From contig JAWKUB010000010.1 of NCBI GenBank assembly GCA_041398745.1, positions 62,001 to 126,000 on the forward strand: a DNA stretch of 64,000 nt, written 5' to 3'. Under the pieces are notes generated by a model. That model was not told where the DNA came from. It worked only from the letters and a program-made list of their open reading frames with translations, and did no database searches. This DNA comes from JACKHO01 sp041398745. Its GTDB lineage: Bacteria > Planctomycetota > Planctomycetia > Planctomycetales > Planctomycetaceae. The stretch's first letter is position 1. The number at the start of each line of letters is the position of its first letter. The position numbers and the translations under genes were made by a program. Positions 1-7,180 of the stretch are shown here, in pieces.

Positions 1-1194
1 CATGCTGATAGCAGTAGCGAGATTCGGATATTTTTCAGGCTCAAGATTGCGGAGGCTGCGTATAGAATCTTGCAGCCCATGTACTGCTGCCGCTGTGTCG
101 CCCGTTGCTCCTAGCTCGATGAGACTATCCGCTCGGTCGCTCACACTTAAAATCCACCCACCGATATCCCACATACGTAGAGAGTCAAGTGAGCATAGCA
201 TGGCAATTCGAAGGCACGCGAGCCGTTCATTTGCCAGCCGGTTATGTGGAAAGCCAGCTTCGGCAATCGTCAGAAACTTGTCGCTGCGATGGGCTTCGCG
301 AAAATGCCGGAACAGTTGGGCTGGTTGACGCGAAATCGTCACATGCCATCGTGGGAGCGCTACGAACTGCGAGTCGGGATTGTCGCGATGCATCAGCGAG
401 TACATCTGAAGCCGATGGAGTGCTAAATAGGACGGGTGCTCGAAGTCGACCTTGTAACGCAGTCGATCGTGAATTGACTTAAGATTACTCCAGTCGCAAT
501 TGTGGTACGCCGACCATGCGAGGAAGAGTTCGCGTTGGACCGAGTCTGCAATTGCAGTTTCAGGTGGTTTCTGACTGAATGCGCGTCTGTCGTAGAGCCC
601 AGCCTGAAATTGAAGTCGAGAGAGCAGGCTGTCCAACTCTGATCGAATTACGCCGCCGTCCGGACAATTAGCAATCCAGGTCTTAAGCAATGTCTCCCAG
701 TCATTGCCAGATGGGTCGAAGTACCAAACAAGCTCAATGAGGAACGTAAGCGAAAGCAAATCCTCTTCCAGCGAACGAGAGTTCAAGCAATCATGTTGGT
801 TAAACCACTCATCGGTAATTGGGGTCAGCTCTCCAATGTTGCACGAATCCTGTGGATGCCGCAACCGCTTGTGAATCAATACAACAAGGTCGCGTTCAAT
901 CGCATCGTCATCGTCGGTAGATATCTGTTCGAAAGCTTTGTCGACTTGCCAGAAGAACCAGTCATTTATTACGGAATGCATTCCGAGAACAAATGCCCAA
1001 TGAATTTCGCTCATCCGCAGACGCTGATCCGGGTTCGACTTTCCAAACGTTTCGCAAGCGTTGAGCGCAAGGGATGCATACTGAAGAACACGAAGCCCAT
1101 CACCACCGTGGAATGCGTCGATTGCGTGGCGCCTGAGATACGTCAGCCCCTCGATCAAACGAGTTCGTGAGGATATGTCGAGGGTCGCGTTCAT
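1..1194 (-). CDS. Unrecognised protein, C-terminus beyond window edge
   Basis: The minus-strand frame is open without a stop from the ATG at 1194 to the first base of the window, giving at least 398 residues. The start MNATLDISSRTRL overlaps the TGA of the upstream HD gene as ATGA, so the two are almost certainly translationally coupled. I recognise no family. The protein looks soluble and largely helical, rich in Leu, Arg and Trp, with no signal peptide or membrane segment; the visible part would suit a helical-repeat scaffold. It must work with the HD protein encoded just upstream. Conflict or defence systems often have such two-gene layouts next to integrases, but that is only inference here. 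Confidence 0.75.
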   Translation of the reverse strand, partial: MNATLDISSRTRLIEGLTYLRRHAIDAFHGGDGLRVLQYASLALNACETFGKSNPDQRLRMSEIHWAFVLGMHSVINDWFFWQVDKAFEQISTDDDDAIERDLVVLIHKRLRHPQDSCNIGELTPITDEWFNQHDCLNSRSLEEDLLSLTFLIELVWYFDPSGNDWETLLKTWIANCPDGGVIRSELDSLLSRLQFQAGLYDRRAFSQKPPETAIADSVQRELFLAWSAYHNCDWSNLKSIHDRLRYKVDFEHPSYLALHRLQMYSLMHRDNPDSQFVALPRWHVTISRQPAQLFRHFREAHRSDKFLTIAEAGFPHNRLANERLACLRIAMLCSLDSLRMWDIGGWILSVSDRADSLIELGATGDTAAAVHGLQDSIRSLRNLEPEKYPNLATAISM

Positions 1195-2399
1195 GAGTCG
1201 AGGCCAATTAGTGCCTTGAATGTCTGCTCAACAGCTGTTCGTGGCTCTGAGCGAAGTTCGGCATGTTCCAGGATGGATAGGTCGACATCCTCGAGTGAGG
1301 CGGTACGAAGTAAACTTATGTCTCGGTCATCCAGCTTACGTACGTCTTTGAGGGCGTGCGGCATGAACGTTCGAAGCAGATGAAATGTAAAGGCAGCCTC
1401 ATTACGAAAGCCGTCAAGTTCTTGCCATTGTCCAAGGTTTGTTACAACTTGGCTTGGAATCCCGGTTGAAGGATCGAGGTGGACATGAGTAATTGGCGCA
1501 CCGATGTGCCTCAAATCGTCCTCATAAAGAAATACAAGCCGGAAATGATTGCGAAGGGCGGAAAACACCGGTTTGAAAGTGTCGCCGGTATCAGGAGGAC
1601 GACAGAGTGAAACGCTTATGGCACCGTTCCTGACAAGAACTCGTTCGGAAGTTAACGCATGTCGAATCCAATGAGCGCGGTTTAGTTCACTTCCGCCCCG
1701 GTGATGCAAGAGTGTCTCCGTGTCACAACGGGCGGAGTCTTCGTCGAGCAGGTCCGCAACTGAGAGAACTGCCGCCAATCCCCGATTTTCCAGGGACGAT
1801 TGCCAATCGCCAGTCCATTCCCAAGGCCACTTTTGGTGAGCCATAGCGATGTCAACTCCGTCGCGAAGGTGATCGTTGCTTGAACGATTGAACAGCAGTT
1901 CGTATGCGGGGGAGTAGGAGGCCATTACACGACTCAACAGTCGCGGCAGCCGTATCACGTGAGTTCGCCGAACCCAGGAAGCAAGGTCATTCCATTGAGA
2001 AGGTGATAGCGCGGGAGGTGTCGGGATCGGTAGGTCAATTGCCTTTTGGGATATCATCCCCATGTCATGCGTAAGCACGGCCAGCAGTAGATCTGCTGCT
2101 TGCTTTGGGGAAATGCTCTCGGGCAGTGTGGTGGGCGTAACGCCCGAAACCATGGGAAGTTCCCATTTGCTGATTCTGTCAACCAGGCTGCAAAGATGCG
2201 GGAGTCCATGGTCGGTGAATTCTGGGAGATGACACGACAGTACAAGACGGTGGGTAGCGTCGAGCAAATCCGCGATGAATGCCGCAAAGTTAGGAACGCT
2301 TGCTTCAAGTGCTCGCCGTGCCAGTGTGCTATCAAGGATGAAGTCACGGGCCGCGTAAAGCGAGCTATGTGGATCAGGAAGTAATCGAAGGCTAGGCAT
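1191..2399 (-). CDS. HD-superfamily phosphohydrolase-like protein
   Basis: A 402-residue protein with the ligands of an HD metal-dependent phosphohydrolase: FTDHGLPH (His64, His68), the HD pair in LTHDMGM (His111-Asp112) and a later acidic stretch ADLLDEDSARCD (216-226) that would supply the last metal ligand. The spacing and the DHG/HDMG forms resemble the HD-CE type found beside Hsp90-like or NTPase proteins in bacterial conflict systems; that assignment is from memory of the family. HD proteins cleave phosphate esters of nucleotides or nucleic acids; the substrate here is unknown. It is the first gene of a two-gene operon, overlapping the next gene by 4 bp (ATGA). No signal peptide is seen, so it should be cytoplasmic. 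Confidence 0.7.
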   Translation of the reverse strand: MPSLRLLPDPHSSLYAARDFILDSTLARRALEASVPNFAAFIADLLDATHRLVLSCHLPEFTDHGLPHLCSLVDRISKWELPMVSGVTPTTLPESISPKQAADLLLAVLTHDMGMISQKAIDLPIPTPPALSPSQWNDLASWVRRTHVIRLPRLLSRVMASYSPAYELLFNRSSNDHLRDGVDIAMAHQKWPWEWTGDWQSSLENRGLAAVLSVADLLDEDSARCDTETLLHHRGGSELNRAHWIRHALTSERVLVRNGAISVSLCRPPDTGDTFKPVFSALRNHFRLVFLYEDDLRHIGAPITHVHLDPSTGIPSQVVTNLGQWQELDGFRNEAAFTFHLLRTFMPHALKDVRKLDDRDISLLRTASLEDVDLSILEHAELRSEPRTAVEQTFKALIGLDS

Positions 2400-2495
2400 A
2401 CAAGGAAGTATGAGGGGAGTCCAAGAGCACTGTCGAGTGCAAGTAAACTCCAGACCGCAGTTTTACGGAACTTGCAATGCGAGTGGTTATTTACA

Positions 2496-2625
2496 GCGAG
2501 TCGCTGGCGGGTTGGAAGTCAGGGCGGACCGACCGGGGGCCGCTGGAGAGACTCCCAGCCATCTCGCAGGCGGCCACTCGGTCCGCCCGTCATTCGCTCG
2601 TTGACTCTCTCCGCCAGCGGCTCGC
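2496..2625. repeat. Long imperfect palindrome (about 130 bp)
   Basis: Outer arms GCGAGTCGCTGGCGG (2496-2510) and CCGCCAGCGGCTCGC (2611-2625) are inverted repeats with one mismatch. Inside, GGGCGGACCGA (2522-2532) pairs perfectly with TCGGTCCGCCC (2577-2587), and GGCCGC pairs with GCGGCC further in. The whole can fold into one cruciform or long RNA hairpin. It lies just upstream of the HD operon and outside any convincing gene. It could be a dispersed intergenic repeat, an element boundary or a structured RNA; a second copy is not seen in this window. Confidence 0.7.
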
Positions 2626-3024
2626 TTAGGCTGGATATTGCCTTGGCACAAGAAGGATTTTCTGGGCTCCAATTCGGTCGGAAACATGGGCGAAGATTTT
2701 CAAAAAAACTTCTGGACAGGATCGCCGAAGTTTCGTAGCGTTGCCTCCGAGAGGTTTAAACATCATCTCGACCTAGTTGAAAATAGAAAAAAGAAAGTGA
2801 AGGCCCCCGGCACCTCCCCCGATACCAGGGTGAAGAGTTTGATCGCCGGTGTGAATCGAAATTGGGTCTGGCCCCGCCCAGCTACTTGCTGCCGTAGTAA
2901 AAGAGCATTTGCAGCCTAGGCACCCCCTCTCATTGTTTCCCGGATCAATTTGATCTGGGGGTGCTTATTCTTTTTGGCTGCCTGAACCTCCGTGAGAATC
3001 TGAAAGTTTGAGGCCAGGCTCTGA
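2626..3024. other. Gene-free stretch left of the rep/int module
   Basis: No frame here has a convincing protein on either strand. Open frames exist, but their composition looks random. The stretch holds only the terminator-like hairpin described separately. It may contain the left end of the integrative element, but I could not find a copy of the tRNA-Arg 3' end in it. Confidence 0.5.
2920..2971 (+). terminator. Terminator-like hairpin followed by T-rich tract
   Basis: GCACCCCC (2920-2927) pairs with GGGGGTGC (2957-2964), and the loop holds a second palindrome GATCAATTTGATC (2943-2955). The plus strand then reads TTATTCTTTTT. No plus-strand gene clearly ends just before it, so its role is uncertain; it could insulate the rep module from read-through. 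Confidence 0.4.
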
Positions 3025-3351
3025 TTGGGAGCGAATGACGTGAGCAATCGCGTAATGCTGCATGGGCAAGTGTTTCGTTTTCTGGGCCAATGTGACTCCG
3101 ATCAAGGAGCCTCGTGGTGTACCGAACGGGTGGGATTGAGTGCTCCTGCCGTGGGTCTATATGAGTGCCGTTCAGGGACTCGTGTTGGCCTGTTCTACGT
3201 TCGAATCGTCGACGAAGATCAGACGGACGATATCCCCGAGGATCGCAAGACGTGGGTAAGACTCGGAGGCCCGCAGGTTTGCTTAGTCGATCCCCTCGCG
3301 GAATTTGGCGTTGCTGGGCACGATGCAGCGGGAGGGCAGGCCGATGAGTAA
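3025..3351 (+). CDS. Possible small hypothetical protein upstream of rep
   Basis: A 108-residue frame (MGANDVSNRVMLHGQ...) ends with TAA at 3349-3351, overlapping the proposed rep start at 3344 by 8 bp. That position and the overlap would suit a translationally coupled small gene of the element. The protein matches no family I know, and a longer minus-strand frame covers the same bases, so coding status is doubtful. Confidence 0.3.
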   Translation: MGANDVSNRVMLHGQVFRFLGQCDSDQGASWCTERVGLSAPAVGLYECRSGTRVGLFYVRIVDEDQTDDIPEDRKTWVRLGGPQVCLVDPLAEFGVAGHDAAGGQADE

Positions 3352-4828
3352 GCCAGGCGAAAGAGAACCAGAGCCAGTTCATGGCAATCTGGGCAAGTGT
3401 GATACGGCGTCCGGACCGGCGGGCACGCCGGACGCGGGGAGCGGCGGCGGGGCCGCCGGGGACGGGACGCCTATTCAGGAGGCCGAAGGCCCAGCAGGTG
3501 CGAGCGCTAGTAACACGCACCTGCTGAGTAGCCAGTGCTTCTCTGATCCCTCGTTACCCTTCCATGACAAAATCCTGCTGTCGCACCTTCTGAGAGATGA
3601 TCGCTACTCGGGTCCTGCGGCTCTCGATGATCTCTACCCCAATGCCGTCGTCTCGGTCGACTGGCTCGAAACTGGTGGGCTGATCCGCTGGGAAGAAGAC
3701 AGCCGGGCGTTGCTCCAGGTGGAACGACTCAGGGAAGCTGCCGGGGCCGCTGGTCAGCCAGAACCGTACGTCCTATGTGACCAGGAAGTTCTCATCTACC
3801 CCAAAGGAATTGGCTCCGGTAAGCAACAACACTTGCTGTATCGCATCGAATGGCCGGGCGTGACGCTCGCATTCGACACACGCAATCAGGATTCGCGTCA
3901 GCATGGCAACTGGTACCTGAAAGTCACTGGGGAAGGCTGTGTCCAACTGGGTGCGATGACGTGCTATCGGAAAGCCGGCGAAATCATTCAGGAACTCGGC
4001 GGTGTGTTGAATGACCAGTGGGTCAAACGGATTGACTTTGCCCTCGATCTGCCGGATATCGACCTGAAGACCGAGTTCCTCGATGCATTCCGCCAGGAGC
4101 ATTTCCTGACGTCGTCGAAGTCGTGGAATCCCTACGATGGACCGGATGGCTGCACCGGGTTCACGGTCGGTACGATGAACCGTGTGAAGCTGAATGTCTA
4201 TGACAAGCTCCGCCAGGCGAAGAAGAAAGATGAACACTACCAACTCGCCATGCAGCAGAATCGCTGGGGTGGGCTAATTCCGAAAGCCGCAACTCGAATT
4301 GAATATCAGATTCGAAAACCTTGGCTTGATGAATACGGTTTGTGCAATGCTGACGATGTATTCAGGATGATTCCGGCGATCATCGCCCGACTGACGGAAC
4401 TGGAAAAGCGTCCGTTCTTTGCCATGACCGACGGACCGGTCGACCGCAAGAACAAACACCAGAACCGCTGTGGTCGTCTTCCGGCATGGGGCAAAGCTGC
4501 CTCCACGTTCCAGGCGTTGGCCGGACAACCGCACGAACCATTGGAGCGAGTCAATCGAGAACTGATTGGGGGCAAGCGAGCGTTGCAGAGCGCCATGGGA
4601 TTTCTGACCAGCGCCGCAGCGAAGTCGGGACGGTGCATTGCGTCAATCGCCGACTTGGTTGAGTTCCTGCGGGAACAGATAGTACGCAACGAGATTTTAG
4701 ACAAAGACATCTTCCAGAACTGGGAGAAGAAGGCCCGCAAGGAGGCAACGTTTAGGGAGTCGCAAGACTTCCGCTTCGGTAACCGCAGCGAAGCCAAAGA
4801 CGAACAGGAGGAAGACGAATGCTTCTGA
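3344..4828 (+). CDS. Replication initiator (Rep_trans-like)
   Basis: A protein of about 494 residues with the look of the Rep_trans / replication initiation factor family of rolling-circle plasmids and integrative elements: VKRIDFALDLPDID, VKLNVYDKL and ATRIEYQIRKPWLD carry the conserved acidic, Tyr and RxEyq features. The Gly/Ala-rich first 70 residues are low complexity and probably disordered. The frame is open from an ATG at 3305, but 3344 is preferred because GGGAGGGCAGG precedes it at good spacing. Such proteins nick an origin to start rolling-circle replication. It is followed by an excisionase-type gene overlapping by 10 bp, then a convergent integrase, forming a compact mobile module. 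Confidence 0.75.
   Translation: MSKPGEREPEPVHGNLGKCDTASGPAGTPDAGSGGGAAGDGTPIQEAEGPAGASASNTHLLSSQCFSDPSLPFHDKILLSHLLRDDRYSGPAALDDLYPNAVVSVDWLETGGLIRWEEDSRALLQVERLREAAGAAGQPEPYVLCDQEVLIYPKGIGSGKQQHLLYRIEWPGVTLAFDTRNQDSRQHGNWYLKVTGEGCVQLGAMTCYRKAGEIIQELGGVLNDQWVKRIDFALDLPDIDLKTEFLDAFRQEHFLTSSKSWNPYDGPDGCTGFTVGTMNRVKLNVYDKLRQAKKKDEHYQLAMQQNRWGGLIPKAATRIEYQIRKPWLDEYGLCNADDVFRMIPAIIARLTELEKRPFFAMTDGPVDRKNKHQNRCGRLPAWGKAASTFQALAGQPHEPLERVNRELIGGKRALQSAMGFLTSAAAKSGRCIASIADLVEFLREQIVRNEILDKDIFQNWEKKARKEATFRESQDFRFGNRSEAKDEQEEDECF
3407..3460. repeat. GC-rich hairpins at the start of rep
   Basis: GCGTCCGG (3407-3414) and CCGGACGC (3428-3435) form a perfect 8-bp inverted repeat. It is followed closely by GGCGGC...GCCGCC around 3445-3460. 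Both lie within codons of the low-complexity N-terminus of the replication initiator. In Rep_trans systems the double-strand origin often lies inside the rep gene, so this is a candidate origin; it could also simply reflect Gly/Ala codon bias. Confidence 0.4.
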
Positions 4829-5058
4829 CTGTTGAACAAGCGGCATCGCTGCTTCAGGTGAGCCGGTCTGTCGTTTACGCCTTGGTAGAACGGGGAAAGC
4901 TGGCGTGTCATCGCATCGGATTGGGGCGGGGCACGATTCGCATTGCTCAGGCTGACTTGGACACCTACCTGGAATCGTGTCGGGAAGGGGGACGCGTCGA
5001 GGAACCGAAAGCTCCCCGACGCGCCAAACTGAAACACATTCGCCTCTCGGGTAGCTAG
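4819..5058 (+). CDS. Excisionase-type helix-turn-helix protein
   Basis: A 79-residue protein with a MerR-like winged helix of the excisionase/HTH_17 family: MLLTVEQAASLLQVSRSVVY begins the fold, followed by RGKLACHRIG and a basic wing ending in LDTYLES. The tail (residues 57-79) is Lys/Arg rich. Such proteins bend DNA at attachment sites to favour excision, or act as small repressors. It starts inside the end of the rep gene (10-bp overlap) and its stop overlaps the convergent integrase stop by 4 bp, which ties all three genes to one element. Confidence 0.85.
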   Translation: MLLTVEQAASLLQVSRSVVYALVERGKLACHRIGLGRGTIRIAQADLDTYLESCREGGRVEEPKAPRRAKLKHIRLSGS

Positions 5059-6233
5059 GCCGTAGCGCGGCGGGCCTGATCCAACAAGTGCTCCGGGTTC
5101 TGATTCAAATGCTGATACACACGAGCCAACGTCGAGGGGTCTTGATGTCCCAACAGGATTGCAACGGTGAGACTGTCGACTCCGTTCCGCAGGGCGTTCG
5201 TAGCGAACGAGTGACGCAAGGCGTAAAGCGAGTAACGGGGGACAAGTTCCTTGACCTTCCGCTGAATCAGCTTGCGTTTGGCTTCCTGACGCAGTTTCGC
5301 GGGAGACTTCGTAACGATTTCACCTTTCACCGAGTGAATCGGCGAAAGTGTCAGCACGAAAGCATTAATTTCGTCTGGAGAGACTTCGATTCCATTTGCC
5401 TGCATGGCAATCTTGCCCATGCGTGTCTGAAGGGCAGTGAAGCCACAATTCACGGCGTCAGTCGTCCAGGGCTGGCCGGTACTGTTCCGGAAGATTGGTC
5501 CCGTTGGATACTGCCGCATGAGTCGGGTAACAATTTCCATGGCCTCATCGTTCAGGTAGACCACCCGGCTGACCTTTTTGCCCTTCGATTCCGACGTGCG
5601 GAAGATCCAACGCTGGTTCGCAACATCAACGTGCTGAGCCTCCACAATGAGAGACTCCTGCGGACGACAGCCGGTCAACCAGGTGACGTTCATCAGGTCT
5701 GCCAGTTCGGGACTGCGTACCAACGACATCAACGTGTCGAACTCTCCCTGAGTCAAAACGGTTTCCCGGCTCTCGGATCGAGGGACTTCCAATCCGACGA
5801 TGGGGTCGGTCTTCAAATACCCTTGGCGATGTGCCCAGCGGTAGCAACGCTTGATGGCTCGCAGGTAGTTGCGTCGCGATGTGGTCGAAAGCTCGTAACT
5901 GCTTGCCCATTGCTCGACGTGAAACGGCTTGAGGTCTTCAGCGGCCAGGGTAGGGTAGCGACGGCACAGCCGCTCCAGACGGTAGCGATACCACTCGTAG
6001 GTATCTGTCGCCCGATTCTGCTGTGTCCACTCCATGAAGTAATCGACGACTTCGGCCACGGAAATGGTCTTGGTGACAACCGGGCGTGGCGCTGCCTCGG
6101 GAAGGGCCATCAACTCATAGAACTTCTGGTGAGCCGCTTTTTTGTCTTTGCCCAGATTGACTTGTCGACCGTCATGCCAGACGTACCAAGTCTTGTTGGA
6201 TTTGCGGAACCAGGGCTTGTTCGGACGAGACAT
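5055..6233 (-). CDS. Tyrosine-recombinase integrase
   Basis: A 392-residue phage-type integrase. The SAM-like core-binding domain is at about 57-145 and the catalytic domain at 155-385. Catalytic residues visible: Arg190 (TGCRPQE), Lys in SKGKK (217-220), YALRH with Arg340, His363 (LLGHQD) and nucleophile Tyr373 (ARVYQHL). The first His of the HxxR box is replaced by Tyr337. A charged insert of about 50 residues (279-330) separates the two halves of the catalytic fold. The gene starts 140 bp from the 3' end of a tRNA-Arg gene, the classic position for an integrase using that tRNA as attachment site. Confidence 0.9.
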   Translation of the reverse strand: MSRPNKPWFRKSNKTWYVWHDGRQVNLGKDKKAAHQKFYELMALPEAAPRPVVTKTISVAEVVDYFMEWTQQNRATDTYEWYRYRLERLCRRYPTLAAEDLKPFHVEQWASSYELSTTSRRNYLRAIKRCYRWAHRQGYLKTDPIVGLEVPRSESRETVLTQGEFDTLMSLVRSPELADLMNVTWLTGCRPQESLIVEAQHVDVANQRWIFRTSESKGKKVSRVVYLNDEAMEIVTRLMRQYPTGPIFRNSTGQPWTTDAVNCGFTALQTRMGKIAMQANGIEVSPDEINAFVLTLSPIHSVKGEIVTKSPAKLRQEAKRKLIQRKVKELVPRYSLYALRHSFATNALRNGVDSLTVAILLGHQDPSTLARVYQHLNQNPEHLLDQARRATA

Positions 6234-6290
6234 TTGAACCTCTCAGCTTAGTGATGAAACACGAAAGCAAAGCCGAAAGGTTTTGTTTTG

Positions 6291-6326
6291 GCCCTCGATT
6301 AGCTGCTACTGATCGGGGGCTTTTTT
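6291..6326 (+). terminator. Intrinsic terminator, plus strand
   Basis: GCCCTCGAT (6291-6299) pairs with ATCGGGGGC (6312-6320), allowing one G-T pair, across a 12-base loop and is followed by TTTTTT. It reads in the plus direction, between the integrase start and the tRNA. No plus-strand gene ends here, so it may block antisense transcription leaving the element. Confidence 0.6.
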
Positions 6327-6373
6327 AGTGCATTTCAATAGTGCACGAGACTGTCGAATCGTCGTAAGTCTAG

Positions 6374-6449
<76 letters not shown>

Positions 6450-6672
6450 GATCTCGGACGAGGCGAACCGTGTTGGTAGTTCCATTAATCCCGCCAGAGT
6501 CGAGGGGCGAATTCTACCTTGTGGTTCGTAAACCGCAACCCAGAAAGCCACTCCTCGTATGGCCTTCGCCGGATTGCCCCGCTTTTGTTTTCACGTCGTG
6601 CCGCCAGCGCGGATTCCCCACAAGAATGGGGCTTTTCAAAGCCTCAAATGAGACGGAATCTTCCACGTGCGC

Positions 6673-6945
6673 CTAAAATCCAGGCTCTTCAAAGCCCATT
6701 TGCAGGAACCGGGAGAAGTCGTCTGTGTCCGTCATTTTGACGGCTGATATCGCATTGAAGCCTATGATGACTTTGCGGGCACCGATGGTGTCGGGGCGGT
6801 CGCGTTCAATGGCGATTGTCCCCTCTCCAATCAGGAATCGCACGAAGGGGATTGATTCCTGAAAGGTCGTAATGATGATGCCATTCTGTGGCAAAGTGGA
6901 GGGCCAGTTGTCAAAAAATGATCGCCAGGCTTGGGCTGTGTCCAT
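6673..6945 (-). CDS. Small hypothetical protein
   Basis: A 90-residue protein starting MDTAQAWRSFFDNWPSTLPQNG. It has no signal peptide, membrane segment or motif I can name; alternating strands (GIIITTF, GTIAIERDR, KVIIGFNAISAVKMTD) suggest a compact alpha/beta or beta fold. The ending SRFLQMGFEEPGF is not low complexity, which supports a real gene. It lies between the tRNA-Arg and the AAA ATPase in the same direction as the latter, but 235 bp apart. Function unknown. Confidence 0.6.
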   Translation of the reverse strand: MDTAQAWRSFFDNWPSTLPQNGIIITTFQESIPFVRFLIGEGTIAIERDRPDTIGARKVIIGFNAISAVKMTDTDDFSRFLQMGFEEPGF

Positions 6946-7088
6946 GTGGTGTGATCCAAAGTTGGATTGTGTTTGAATTGTGGCCCCCTGCTCAAAGAAG
7001 AGAGGGGGTATGCAGTTGAATTAGAATTGCTTTCCCCGACTTGACAACATTTCGGTACTCAACACTGAAACTAGCGCATTGACTTTCG

Positions 7089-7152
7089 CAAAACATCAGG
7101 TGCATCATTCCAGATGTGATCTGAATTCACAGACAGGAATGTCTGTGCCACC
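7089..7152 (+). repeat. REP-like hairpin repeat, long form (copy 1)
   Basis: The core CACAGACAGGAATGTCTGTG (7128-7147) is an 8-bp perfect inverted repeat with a GGAA loop, followed by CCACC. The 39 bases before it (CATCAGGTGCATCATTCCAG and on) closely match the sequence before the copy at 29353. It sits 29 bp past the stop of the minus-strand ATPase gene. Confidence 0.85.
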
Positions 7153-7180
7153 TGACACTCATTGGTAGATGGACTACTGG

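Noticed and set aside
2411..2425. TGAGGGGAGT as possible second attachment site matching the tRNA 3' end
   Set aside because: Only about eight matching bases, too short to separate from chance.
2945..3520. Long minus-strand frame of 191 codons opposite the start of rep
   Set aside because: Very Arg/Pro rich, no motif, and overlaps the better-supported rep gene; looks like an antisense frame in GC-rich DNA.
5088..6251. 387-codon plus-strand frame opposite the integrase
   Set aside because: The minus strand has all integrase catalytic motifs; the opposite frame has no recognisable protein character.
6603..6640. CCCCACAAGAATGGGGCTTTT hairpin as terminator
   Set aside because: Five-base stem with a short T run in the plus direction, where no gene ends; too weak to call.
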